Shown here: positions 7,981-12,759 of the stretch, piece by piece | Numbering within the stretch: position 1 is the first letter of the stretch | Layout: each line of letters begins with the position of its first letter | Source of the DNA: Lachnospiraceae bacterium UBA3287 | Lineage (GTDB): Bacteria; Bacillota; Clostridia; Lachnospirales; Lachnospiraceae | Reading direction: 5' to 3' | Length of the DNA stretch: 20,441 nucleotides | Assembly: GCA_002362155.1 (NCBI GenBank) | Contig: DETN01000198.1 | Location: 1 to 20,441 of the forward strand | Translations under genes and position numbers: made by a program | Notes under the pieces: generated by a model | The model's input: the letters and a program-made list of their open reading frames with translations, nothing else | Databases searched by the model: none | Told to the model about the DNA's origin: nothing

Positions 7981-8023
7981 CCCTGGTTTTGTTTAAAGAC
8001 AGGATGGCGCCGGCGAACTGTCT
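7981..8023 (-). promoter_or_regulatory. preQ1-I-type riboswitch aptamer, promoter-distal copy next to queD
   Basis: A 43-nt element on the - strand. P1 is AGACAG (8023-8018) with CUGUCU (8002-7997); the 15-nt loop is UUCGCCGGCGCCAUC; the A-rich tail is UUAAACAAAACCAGGG (7996-7981). The layout (short P1, loop starting UUC with a C next to the 3' strand of P1 that can pair with preQ1, then an ACAAAAC tail able to form the P2 pseudoknot) matches preQ1-I, especially the Thermoanaerobacter type. The end of the tail, CAGGG, can pair with CCCUG in the terminator loop. This gives an on/off switch that would close in the presence of preQ1. Confidence 0.78.
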
Positions 8024-8132
8024 CTATTGATCTGTACAGGTGGATCCGTCGTCTGACCGGCGGCCCCTTTTTATGATTTACCTTTTTAACCTTTTTATGA
8101 TTTGTCCTTCCAGGCAGCCTGGCCAGGCCAAT

Positions 8133-8159
8133 AAAAAAGGCTCTGCCAGAAGCAAAGCC
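8133..8159 (-). terminator. Attenuator terminator of the first preQ1 riboswitch
   Basis: On the - strand, an 8-bp stem GGCUUUGC (8159-8152) and GCAGAGCC (8146-8139), one G-U pair, loop UUCUG, is followed by UUUUUU (8138-8133). A possible antiterminator pairs GCCAUGG (8189-8183) with CUAUGGC (8163-8157), which invades the 5' arm. It ends more than 200 bases before queD, ahead of the second aptamer. Confidence 0.82.
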
Positions 8160-8205
8160 ATAGGAAAGGGGGCAGTCAGGCCCCATGGCCTTTATGCCTT
8201 CCAGT

Positions 8206-8248
8206 CCCGGTTTTGTCTGATCGGCAGGAGGGTACAAATGAACTGCCG
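8206..8248 (-). promoter_or_regulatory. preQ1-I-type riboswitch aptamer, promoter-proximal copy
   Basis: Also 43 nt. P1 is CGGCAG (8248-8243) with CUGCCG (8227-8222); the 15-nt loop is UUCAUUUGUACCCUC; the tail is AUCAGACAAAACCGGG (8221-8206). Total length, P1 length, loop length, the loop ends (UUC...UC) and the ACAAAACC...GGG tail are the same as in the second aptamer, although the P1 and loop sequences differ. This argues for two independent functional aptamers and not a recent copy. It begins about 20 nt after the predicted transcription start. Confidence 0.72.
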
Positions 8249-8271
8249 GCTGCCCCCCGGGCAGCTTTCAC

Positions 8272-8300
8272 ATTATAGCTTGATTTCAGGATTCCTGCAA
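8272..8300 (-). promoter_or_regulatory. Promoter of the que operon
   Basis: On the - strand TTGCAG (8300-8295), a 17-nt spacer and a consensus TATAAT (8277-8272). Transcription would start near 8265, just before the first preQ1 aptamer, giving a leader of about 350 nt. Confidence 0.75.
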
Positions 8301-8348
8301 TGCATCCACAACAACTTTTCCGTACTTTTTCTGAAGGCTTTCTGCAGG

Positions 8349-8416
8349 ATGAGTATCGTAAAAATCGTAATCAGTCGTATTATCGTAAAAGCAACAACCG
8401 CCACTCTGCCAAGTGA
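8349..8416 (+). pseudogene. Frameshifted, promoterless relic of the array peptide
   Basis: ATG 8349 begins MSIVKIVISRIIVK. The frame then leaves the conserved tail because the run GTAAAAAGC of the intact copies is GTAAAAGC here, one A short. Adding one A would give KSNNRHSAK and stop at 8414-8416. As it stands the ATG frame continues to 8441 (30 aa, ending ATTATLPSDGCLAYPK). The upstream extended -10 promoter and the Shine-Dalgarno hairpin are missing. The terminator hairpin and the antisense RNA gene downstream are intact. Confidence 0.75.
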
Positions 8417-8478
8417 CGGTTGTTTAGCTTATCCTAAATAATTCTGATCGAGGCCAGCCGCTTGTCGCAGTGTTCCTC
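8387..8478 (-). ncRNA. Antisense small RNA of unit 0 (relic unit)
   Basis: The - strand promoter is perfect at -35: TTGACA (8513-8508), 17-nt spacer, TACAAT (8490-8485). The start is predicted near 8478, with GAGGAACACTGC as first bases. The RNA ends at a strong hairpin (AACAACCG 3' pairing with CGGTTGTT, 8424-8393) followed by GC and a T run (8390-8387). Length is about 92 nt. It survives although its partner ORF is broken, so it could act as a decoy or trans antitoxin for the other copies. Confidence 0.65.
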
Positions 8479-8556
8479 TTTTTTATTGTAAGGCCGGCAC
8501 TGACACCTGTCAATGTTCAGCGCATTTCCCGCTGGATATCCTGTGGTCTGCAGATC

Positions 8557-8673
8557 TTACGCTTTGGACCATCGCACTGTGAGCAGGATTTTATCACCTG
8601 ATCTGAAAATTTTGCCCGTTTTTCCTTTTTCAGGCAGATGTATATATTTTCTCTCTGCGAACCAAAATGCCAT
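8557..8673 (-). other. Small antisense-strand ORF in the array spacer, coding status doubtful
   Basis: An ATG-initiated 38-codon frame beginning MAFWFAERKYIHLPEK and ending LLTVRWSKA. An almost identical frame occurs at 9573-9575 down to 9459, whereas the frame is disrupted in the unit near 9000-9110 and diverges in the unit near 9834-10016. There is no ribosome binding site before the ATG. Reported because it recurs, not because I think it is a proven gene. Confidence 0.25.
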
Positions 8674-8694
8674 AGGTTAACTGCTTCGAAATTC

Positions 8695-8780
8695 TGTTAA
8701 AATACAAATGCTCGAAAGAGCAGAGGAACACTGCTATAGCGCAGGCGGTTGGCCATCATCTTCGAAAGGAGGTGATACTT
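8695..8780 (+). promoter_or_regulatory. Promoter and Shine-Dalgarno-sequestering 5' UTR, unit 1
   Basis: Extended -10 TG-T-TAAAAT (8695-8703) predicts a start near 8710. The 5' UTR opens with GCTC-GAAA-GAGC, then AGAGGAACACTGC (8722-8734) and GCGGTTGGCC (8745-8754), which are inverted copies of sequence downstream of the ORF. Next, AUCAUCUUC and GGAGGUGAU (8755-8776) form a 9-bp stem closed by a GAAA tetraloop. The stem contains the whole Shine-Dalgarno, so translation should be blocked in the folded mRNA. Confidence 0.75.
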
Positions 8781-8864
8781 ATGCCGATTACTTTAACTTT
8801 TCATGTGTTTGGTCTTACCATCACGGTTACTGTAAAAAGCAACAACCGCCACTCTGCCAAGTGA
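8781..8864 (+). CDS. Toxin-like small peptide, unit 1
   Basis: A 27-aa peptide: MPITLTFHVFGLTITVTV followed by KSNNRHSAK. The hydrophobic part alternates polar and non-polar residues on both sides of an F-G, as expected of an amphipathic beta hairpin rather than the helical membrane anchor of most type I toxins. The eight last codons lie inside the terminator hairpin (8841-8872). The ribosome binding site AAAGGAGGTGAT is near perfect, 4-5 nt spacing to ATG. A convergent antisense RNA overlaps the 3' end. A type I toxin is the best reading; a secreted or signalling peptide or a leader peptide cannot be excluded. I do not recognise it as Fst, TxpA/BsrG, Hok, Ldr, Ibs, TisB or ShoB. Confidence 0.68.
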   Translation: MPITLTFHVFGLTITVTVKSNNRHSAK

Positions 8865-8923
8865 CGGTTGTTTATAAAATAAACTAATCTCACGAGGCCA
8901 GCCGCTTGTCGCAGTGTTCCTCT
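8834..8923 (-). ncRNA. Antisense small RNA of unit 1, putative antitoxin
   Basis: Promoter on the - strand: TTGACA (8958-8953), 17 nt, TACAAT (8935-8930), followed by an A run. The predicted RNA (about 90 nt) starts AGAGGAACACTGC and ends after the hairpin 8872-8841 with a five-T run (8838-8834). It is complementary to the toxin mRNA from the last codons onward. On the + strand the same region ends in GAGG...AAC / GTT-CCTC followed by seven T residues (8894-8929), a likely mRNA terminator, so the two transcripts would overlap over the full length of the small RNA. Confidence 0.72.
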
Positions 8924-9141
8924 TTTTTTATTGTAAGGCCGACACTGACACCTGTCAATGTTCAGCGCATTTTCCGCCAGATAACCCGCGTCTGCAGATC
9001 TTACGCTTTGGACCACCGCACTGTGAGCAGGATTCTATCCCCTGATCTGAAAATTTTGCCCGTTTTTCCTTTTTTCAGGCAGATGTACATATTTTCTCTC
9101 TGCGAACCAAATTACAGGGCTGTCAGCTCATCCTGTCAGAC

Positions 9142-9227
9142 TGTTAAAATATATGTGCTCGAAAGAGCTGAGGAGCACTGCTACAGCGCAGGCGGTTGGC
9201 CATCATCTTCGAAAGGAGGTGATACTT
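9142..9227 (+). promoter_or_regulatory. Promoter and Shine-Dalgarno-sequestering 5' UTR, unit 2
   Basis: Extended -10 TG-T-TAAAAT at 9142-9150, and the same 86-base distance to the ATG as in the other units. The 9-bp GAAA-capped stem that buries the Shine-Dalgarno is at 9202-9223. The upstream arm has GAGGAGCACTGC, where G replaces A; it still pairs by G-U with the downstream GCAGTGTTCCTC, so pairing is kept. The region upstream of -10 differs from the other units. Confidence 0.72.
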
Positions 9228-9317
9228 ATGCCTATTACTCTGACATTACATGTGTTTGGTTTAACCTTCACTTTGAGAATCATGAGAAAAAGCAACAACC
9301 GCCACTCTGCCAAGTGA
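9228..9317 (+). CDS. Toxin-like small peptide, unit 2
   Basis: A 29-aa peptide: MPITLTLHVFGLTFTLRIMR followed by KSNNRHSAK. Compared with units 1 and 3 it has FTLRIMR where they have ITVTV, an insertion of two codons that keeps the frame. The start, ribosome binding site and terminator-embedded tail are unchanged. An in-frame change in the hydrophobic half with full conservation of the tail is the pattern expected of a translated ORF, which makes a non-coding explanation less likely. Confidence 0.67.
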   Translation: MPITLTLHVFGLTFTLRIMRKSNNRHSAK

Positions 9318-9382
9318 CGGTTGTTTACGCTTTAAATAGTTAGACAATCAAACGAGGCCAACCGCTTGTCGCAGTGTTCCTC
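9287..9382 (-). ncRNA. Antisense small RNA of unit 2, putative antitoxin
   Basis: Promoter TTGACA (9416-9411), 17 nt, TACAAT (9393-9388). The RNA starts GAGGAACACTGC and ends after hairpin 9325-9294 with a T run (9291-9287). The segment between its conserved 5' end and the terminator differs from the other units, which may give copy-specific pairing. Confidence 0.7.
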
Positions 9383-9596
9383 TTTTTATTGTAAGGCCGG
9401 CACTGACACCTGTCAATGTTCAGCGCATTTCCCGCTGGATATCTGTGGTCTGCAGATTTTACGCTTTGGACCATCGCACTGTGAGCAGGATTTTATCACC
9501 TGATCTGAAAATTTTGCCCGATTTTCCTTTTTCAGGCAGATGTATATATTTTCTCTCTGCGAACCAAAATACCATAGGTTAACTGCTTCGAAGTCC

Positions 9597-9682
9597 TGTT
9601 AAAATACAAATGCTCGAAAGAGCAGAGGAACACTGCTATAGCGCAGGCGGTTGGCCATCATCTTCGAAAGGAGGTGATACTT
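9597..9682 (+). promoter_or_regulatory. Promoter and Shine-Dalgarno-sequestering 5' UTR, unit 3
   Basis: Extended -10 TG-T-TAAAAT at 9597-9605. The SD-blocking 9-bp stem with GAAA loop is at 9657-9678. Almost identical to unit 1 apart from changes upstream of the -10 box. Confidence 0.74.
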
Positions 9683-9766
9683 ATGCCGATTACTTTAACT
9701 TTTCATGTGTTTGGTCTCACCATCACAGTTACTGTAAAAAGCAACAACCGCCACTCGGCCAAGTGA
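9683..9766 (+). CDS. Toxin-like small peptide, unit 3
   Basis: A 27-aa peptide identical in sequence to that of unit 1 (MPITLTFHVFGLTITVTV, then KSNNRHSAK) despite several silent or third-position DNA differences (for example GGTCTTACC against GGTCTCACC, CTCTGCC against CTCGGCC). Same ribosome binding site and terminator overlap. Confidence 0.68.
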   Translation: MPITLTFHVFGLTITVTVKSNNRHSAK

Positions 9767-9823
9767 CGGTTGTTTAACTTTATACAACTGACATGAGGCC
9801 AACCGCTTGTCGCAGTGTTCCTC
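9736..9823 (-). ncRNA. Antisense small RNA of unit 3, putative antitoxin
   Basis: Promoter TTGACA (9859-9854), 17 nt, TAAAAT (9836-9831); the -10 differs from the TACAAT of the other units. The RNA starts near 9823 and ends after hairpin 9774-9743 with a T run (9740-9736). Confidence 0.68.
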
Positions 9824-10037
9824 TTTATTTATTTTAAGGCCGGCACTGACACCTGTCAATGTTCAGCGCATTTCCCGCCGAAAATCCCGCGTCGCAGATC
9901 TTACGCTTTGCACCACCACGGTATGGGCAGAATTCTGTCCGCCAGTATGACATTTTGCCCGATTTTCCTTTTTCAGGCAGGTGTATATATTTTCTCTCTG
10001 CGAACCAAAATACCATAGGTTAACTGCTTCGAAGTCC

Positions 10038-10123
10038 TGTTAAAATACAAGTGCTCGAAAGAGCAGAGGAGCACTGCTACAGCGCAGGCGGCTGGCCATC
10101 ATCTTCGAAAGGAGGTGATGCTT
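10038..10123 (+). promoter_or_regulatory. Promoter and Shine-Dalgarno-sequestering 5' UTR, unit 4
   Basis: Extended -10 TG-T-TAAAAT at 10038-10046. The SD-blocking stem with GAAA loop is at 10098-10119. The upstream arm reads GAGGAGCACTGC and GCGGCTGGCC; the latter leaves one mismatch with its own downstream GGCCAACCGC. Confidence 0.72.
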
Positions 10124-10201
10124 ATGCGTATTACTTTGCATATCGGACGTTTCACAGTCACGATCATTGTAAAAAGCAACAACCGCCACTCGGCAAAGTG
10201 A
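10124..10201 (+). CDS. Toxin-like small peptide, unit 4
   Basis: A 25-aa peptide: MRITLHIGRFTVTIIV followed by KSNNRHSAK. It is the most divergent intact copy: the first half differs from units 1-3 but keeps the alternating pattern (ITLHI, turn at GR, FTVTIIV), and it resembles the relic copy (MSIVKIVISRIIVK). Ribosome binding site and terminator-embedded tail are conserved. The divergence with conserved pattern again supports translation. Confidence 0.67.
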   Translation: MRITLHIGRFTVTIIVKSNNRHSAK

Positions 10202-10259
10202 CGGTTGTTTAACTTATAAATTAACCTCATGAGGCCAACCGCTTGTCGCAGTGTTCCTC
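10171..10259 (-). ncRNA. Antisense small RNA of unit 4, putative antitoxin
   Basis: Promoter TTGACA (10295-10290), 17 nt, TACAAT (10272-10267). The RNA starts near 10259 and ends after hairpin 10209-10178 with a T run (10175-10171). Its promoter lies within 70 bases of the hydE stop codon on the same strand, so hydE read-through transcripts would also enter this RNA. Confidence 0.69.
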
Positions 10260-10360
10260 TTTTTTTATTGTAAGGCCGGTACTGACGCCTGTCAACGTTC
10301 AGCGCATTTCCCGCTGTTTTCACCCGGCGCTCCCGGCAGCTTCTCCCGGCCTTTCTTCTG

Positions 10361-11437
10361 TCACTGCTCCCTGGTCCAGCCGGGATAGTCTCCCCGGCTT
10401 ACCTTTACTTCGTATCCCACGCTCCGAATCCGGGCCTCCATGCATCTTCTGCATTCGGCGGCCTCGTCTCCCGTACAGATCTTCCCGTCATAGAGCATGT
10501 ATTTCTTCCTGACGCCTGCCGGAGACAGGTTGGGCATGACCACGTTGGCTCCTGCCAGGATCCCCAGCTCCCTTCCCCTGGGATGAATGGTCCCCAGGGC
10601 TGTGGTTGCGGGAAGAAGGACCTTTGGCAGCATGAGGCGGAGGATGGCAAGGACCCTCAGGGTCTGGTCCAGTCCTCCGGACGCCTCATCCTTAAAGGGC
10701 GTATCCTTGTGGGATATGAAGGGACCGATCCCGACCATATGGGGCTCGAATTCCTTCATCCAGTACAGATCCTCCAGGATATTGTCGTCCGTCTGTCCCG
10801 GGGAATGGAGCATGATCCCGCATCCCACCTGATAGCCGATGTCCTTCAGGTCATAGAGACATCTCTTCCTGTTCTCTATGGTCAGGGGCTCCGGATGGAG
10901 GAAGCGGTAGTGGGCGGGACTGGACGTCTCCTGCCGGAGAAGGTAGCGCTGGGCTCCGGCGTCGAAATAGGCCTTGTAGGACTCCCTGGACTTTTCCCCC
11001 AGGGAAAGAGTCAGGGCGCAGTCGGGATGGGCCGACCGGATGGAAGAAGCCAGATCGCAGATCCTTTCGTCCGTATACCAGGGATCCTCTCCTCCCTGCA
11101 GGACAAAGGTCCGAAAGCCCAGCGCATAGCCCTTATCGCAGCAGTCCAGGATCTGCTCTTTGTCCAGGCGGTAGCGCTGGGCATTTTTATTGGACCTGCG
11201 GATCCCGCAGTAATAGCAGTCGTTTCTGCACCAGTTGGAGATCTCGATCAGGCCCCTCAGATAGACGTCCTTTCCGAAAATGGACTCTCTGACCTCCCTG
11301 GCTGCGGCATAGAGGGCCTCGCTTTCCTCCCCTGTCAAAGGGCCCAGAAGGGCCTTCAGGTCTTCATAAGGGAGGGTCCCCCTGTCTTTCAGCTCTTCTA
11401 TCCTGTCCATGACAGTTCTGTTTCCGCTCATGGTCAT
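10361..11437 (-). CDS. hydE: [FeFe]-hydrogenase H-cluster maturation radical SAM enzyme HydE
   Basis: A 358-aa radical SAM protein needed to build the azadithiolate-bridged 2Fe subcluster of [FeFe]-hydrogenase. The SAM cluster motif is Cys70, Cys74 and Cys77 (NWCRNDCYYCGIR). The second, C-terminal cluster site typical of Thermotoga-type HydE is also present: Cys321, Cys329 and Cys332 (ICTGDEAAECRRC). Segments FVLQGGEDPWYTDE and QETSSPAHYRFLHP match the family. ATG 11437 follows GGAG by 6 nt; ATG 11431 is the alternative. It is the last gene of the hyp/hyd operon, 56 bases after hydF. I see no clear terminator before the peptide array. Confidence 0.95.
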   Translation of the reverse strand: MTMSGNRTVMDRIEELKDRGTLPYEDLKALLGPLTGEESEALYAAAREVRESIFGKDVYLRGLIEISNWCRNDCYYCGIRRSNKNAQRYRLDKEQILDCCDKGYALGFRTFVLQGGEDPWYTDERICDLASSIRSAHPDCALTLSLGEKSRESYKAYFDAGAQRYLLRQETSSPAHYRFLHPEPLTIENRKRCLYDLKDIGYQVGCGIMLHSPGQTDDNILEDLYWMKEFEPHMVGIGPFISHKDTPFKDEASGGLDQTLRVLAILRLMLPKVLLPATTALGTIHPRGRELGILAGANVVMPNLSPAGVRKKYMLYDGKICTGDEAAECRRCMEARIRSVGYEVKVSRGDYPGWTREQ

Positions 11438-11493
11438 CTGTCTCTCCGTTTCCGCTCCGGCGCTCCCGCGCCGGCAGCCATTTCTTATGCCTT

Positions 11494-12738
11494 TTATTCT
11501 CTGGCCCTGTCAAACATCTCTGTCAGATGAGGGAACATGGCGATGCTCCTTCTCAGGATCCCGTGGGTATAGGCGATATAGGTCCCGTAGTTGGTAAAGG
11601 GGACGCCCTGGTCCCTGGCGCAGTTCATGCGGTAGAGCATTTCCCTGCCGGTCAGCATGCAGCCGCCGCAGTGGATCACCATCCTGTAATCGTCCAGATC
11701 CTCGGGGAAGCCCTTGCCGGAGCTGAACTCGAACTGTATGTCTTTCCCCGTATATTTCTTCATCCACATGGGGATCTTGACCGTGCCGATGTCCCCGCAC
11801 TGCCTGTGGTGGGTACAGCCCTCGGACACCAGGATCCTGTCCCCGTCCTGCAGGCTGTCTGCGGCCAGGACCCCTTCCACCGCCGTATCCAGAAAGCCCT
11901 TATAGCGGGCCATAAGGATGGAGAAGGAGGTCAGGGGGATCTCCTCCGGTACGATGGCGGAGACCCTTCCGAAGACCTGGGAGTCCGTAATGACCAGAGA
12001 AGGCCGCATGCAGTTCTTATGAAGGGCATCGTAAAGCTCGGTCTCCCTGACGCACATGGTCATGACGCCTGCGTCCAGAAGGTCTCTGATCACCTGCTGC
12101 TGGGGCAGGATCAGCCTTCCCTTGGGCGCTGCCTTGTCGATGGGAATGACCAGGGTGACCAGGTCTCCGGGCTTTACCAGATCCGCGCAGAGGTGCCTCT
12201 CCTCTTCCTTTGTATCCGCCAGGCGGCCTATGGCCTCCTTGAGCTCCCGGATGCCCTCCTTTAAAAGGGCGCTGACATAGATGACCCTGTCTGCGGGGAT
12301 CCTGGCGGCACCGCCCGTAAGAGGGGCTCTTTCCGCCTTCCTCACCAGGTCCGACTTGTTCATGGCGATCAGGAAGGGGATCTGCTTGTCCACAAAGATA
12401 TGGATCAGCTCCCTGTCCGCATCCCTTAAGCCCTCGTTGCAGGTGGCCACCAGAACGGCCACGTCGATCCTGTTCAGGATCTGCCTGGTCCTTCTGACCC
12501 TCTGCTGTCCCAGGGCCCCCTCGTCGTCGAAGCCGGGGGTATCGATAATGACCACCGGTCCCAGGGGCAGAAGTTCCATGGACTTGGTGACAGGGTCCGT
12601 GGTGGTTCCCTTGACATCGGAGACCAGGGCCATCTCCTGGCCCGTGACCGCGTTCACAAGGCTGGACTTGCCGGCATTCCTTCTGCCGAAAAATCCGATA
12701 TGGATCCGCTCTCCCGAGGGAGTATCATTCATTCCCAT
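11494..12738 (-). CDS. hydF: [FeFe]-hydrogenase H-cluster maturation GTPase HydF
   Basis: A 414-aa scaffold that carries the 2Fe precursor and delivers it to apo-hydrogenase. The N-terminal Era-like GTPase has P-loop GRRNAGKS (residues 18-25), KGTTTD and DTPGFDD, and NKSD for guanine recognition. A dimerisation domain follows. The C-terminal cluster domain has Cys308-x-His310 (CTHH) and HCGGC with Cys357 and Cys360, the C-x-H...H-C-x-x-C signature. ATG 12738 has AAAGGAA upstream; a second Met three residues in is possible. It starts 21 bases after the nitrogenase-like gene on the same strand. Confidence 0.95.
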   Translation of the reverse strand: MGMNDTPSGERIHIGFFGRRNAGKSSLVNAVTGQEMALVSDVKGTTTDPVTKSMELLPLGPVVIIDTPGFDDEGALGQQRVRRTRQILNRIDVAVLVATCNEGLRDADRELIHIFVDKQIPFLIAMNKSDLVRKAERAPLTGGAARIPADRVIYVSALLKEGIRELKEAIGRLADTKEEERHLCADLVKPGDLVTLVIPIDKAAPKGRLILPQQQVIRDLLDAGVMTMCVRETELYDALHKNCMRPSLVITDSQVFGRVSAIVPEEIPLTSFSILMARYKGFLDTAVEGVLAADSLQDGDRILVSEGCTHHRQCGDIGTVKIPMWMKKYTGKDIQFEFSSGKGFPEDLDDYRMVIHCGGCMLTGREMLYRMNCARDQGVPFTNYGTYIAYTHGILRRSIAMFPHLTEMFDRARE

Positions 12739-12759
12739 AGTGTTTCCTTTCCCCGGGGC

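Larger units (their letters stand above)
8349..10316. repeat. Tandem array of about 440-bp small-peptide/antisense-RNA units
   Basis: The motif GAGGCCARCCGCTTGTCGC recurs at 8450, 8894, 9354, 9795 and 10231, i.e. spacings of 444, 460, 441 and 436 bases. Each full unit contains, in order on the + strand: the complement of a small-RNA promoter, a spacer of about 200 nt, an extended -10 promoter (TGTTAAAAT), an 86-nt promoter-to-start interval, a 25-29-codon ORF with terminator hairpin, and the complement of the small RNA. The first unit is truncated on its left and frameshifted; the last ends in the spacer at about 10316, just before hydE. Confidence 0.9.

Noticed and set aside
7930..8270. Leader peptide-type (amino acid) attenuation of the que operon
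   Set aside because: No short ORF with ribosome binding site and codon bias precedes the terminators; the aptamer-like elements account for the structure.
8040..8441. 133-codon + strand open frame
   Set aside because: It is antisense to the riboswitch leader and only accidentally joins the frame of the relic peptide at 8349.
8801..9016. 71-codon - strand open frame across the unit 1 small RNA (and a similar one at 10099-10323)
   Set aside because: It spans the small-RNA promoter and terminator and has no ribosome binding site. The conserved features are better explained by the RNA gene.
8349..10316. CRISPR array
   Set aside because: Repeats are regular, but the units are about 440 bp and contain promoters, ORFs and terminators; there are no 25-40-bp repeats with unique spacers and no cas genes.
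8349..10316. Fst/par (pAD1-type) system
   Set aside because: Convergent transcripts are similar, but the repeats linking the two RNAs are inverted instead of direct, and the peptide lacks the Fst transmembrane helix and its charged tail.
10583..11530. 315-codon + strand open frame
   Set aside because: Antisense to hydE with no ribosome binding site; a shadow of the real gene.
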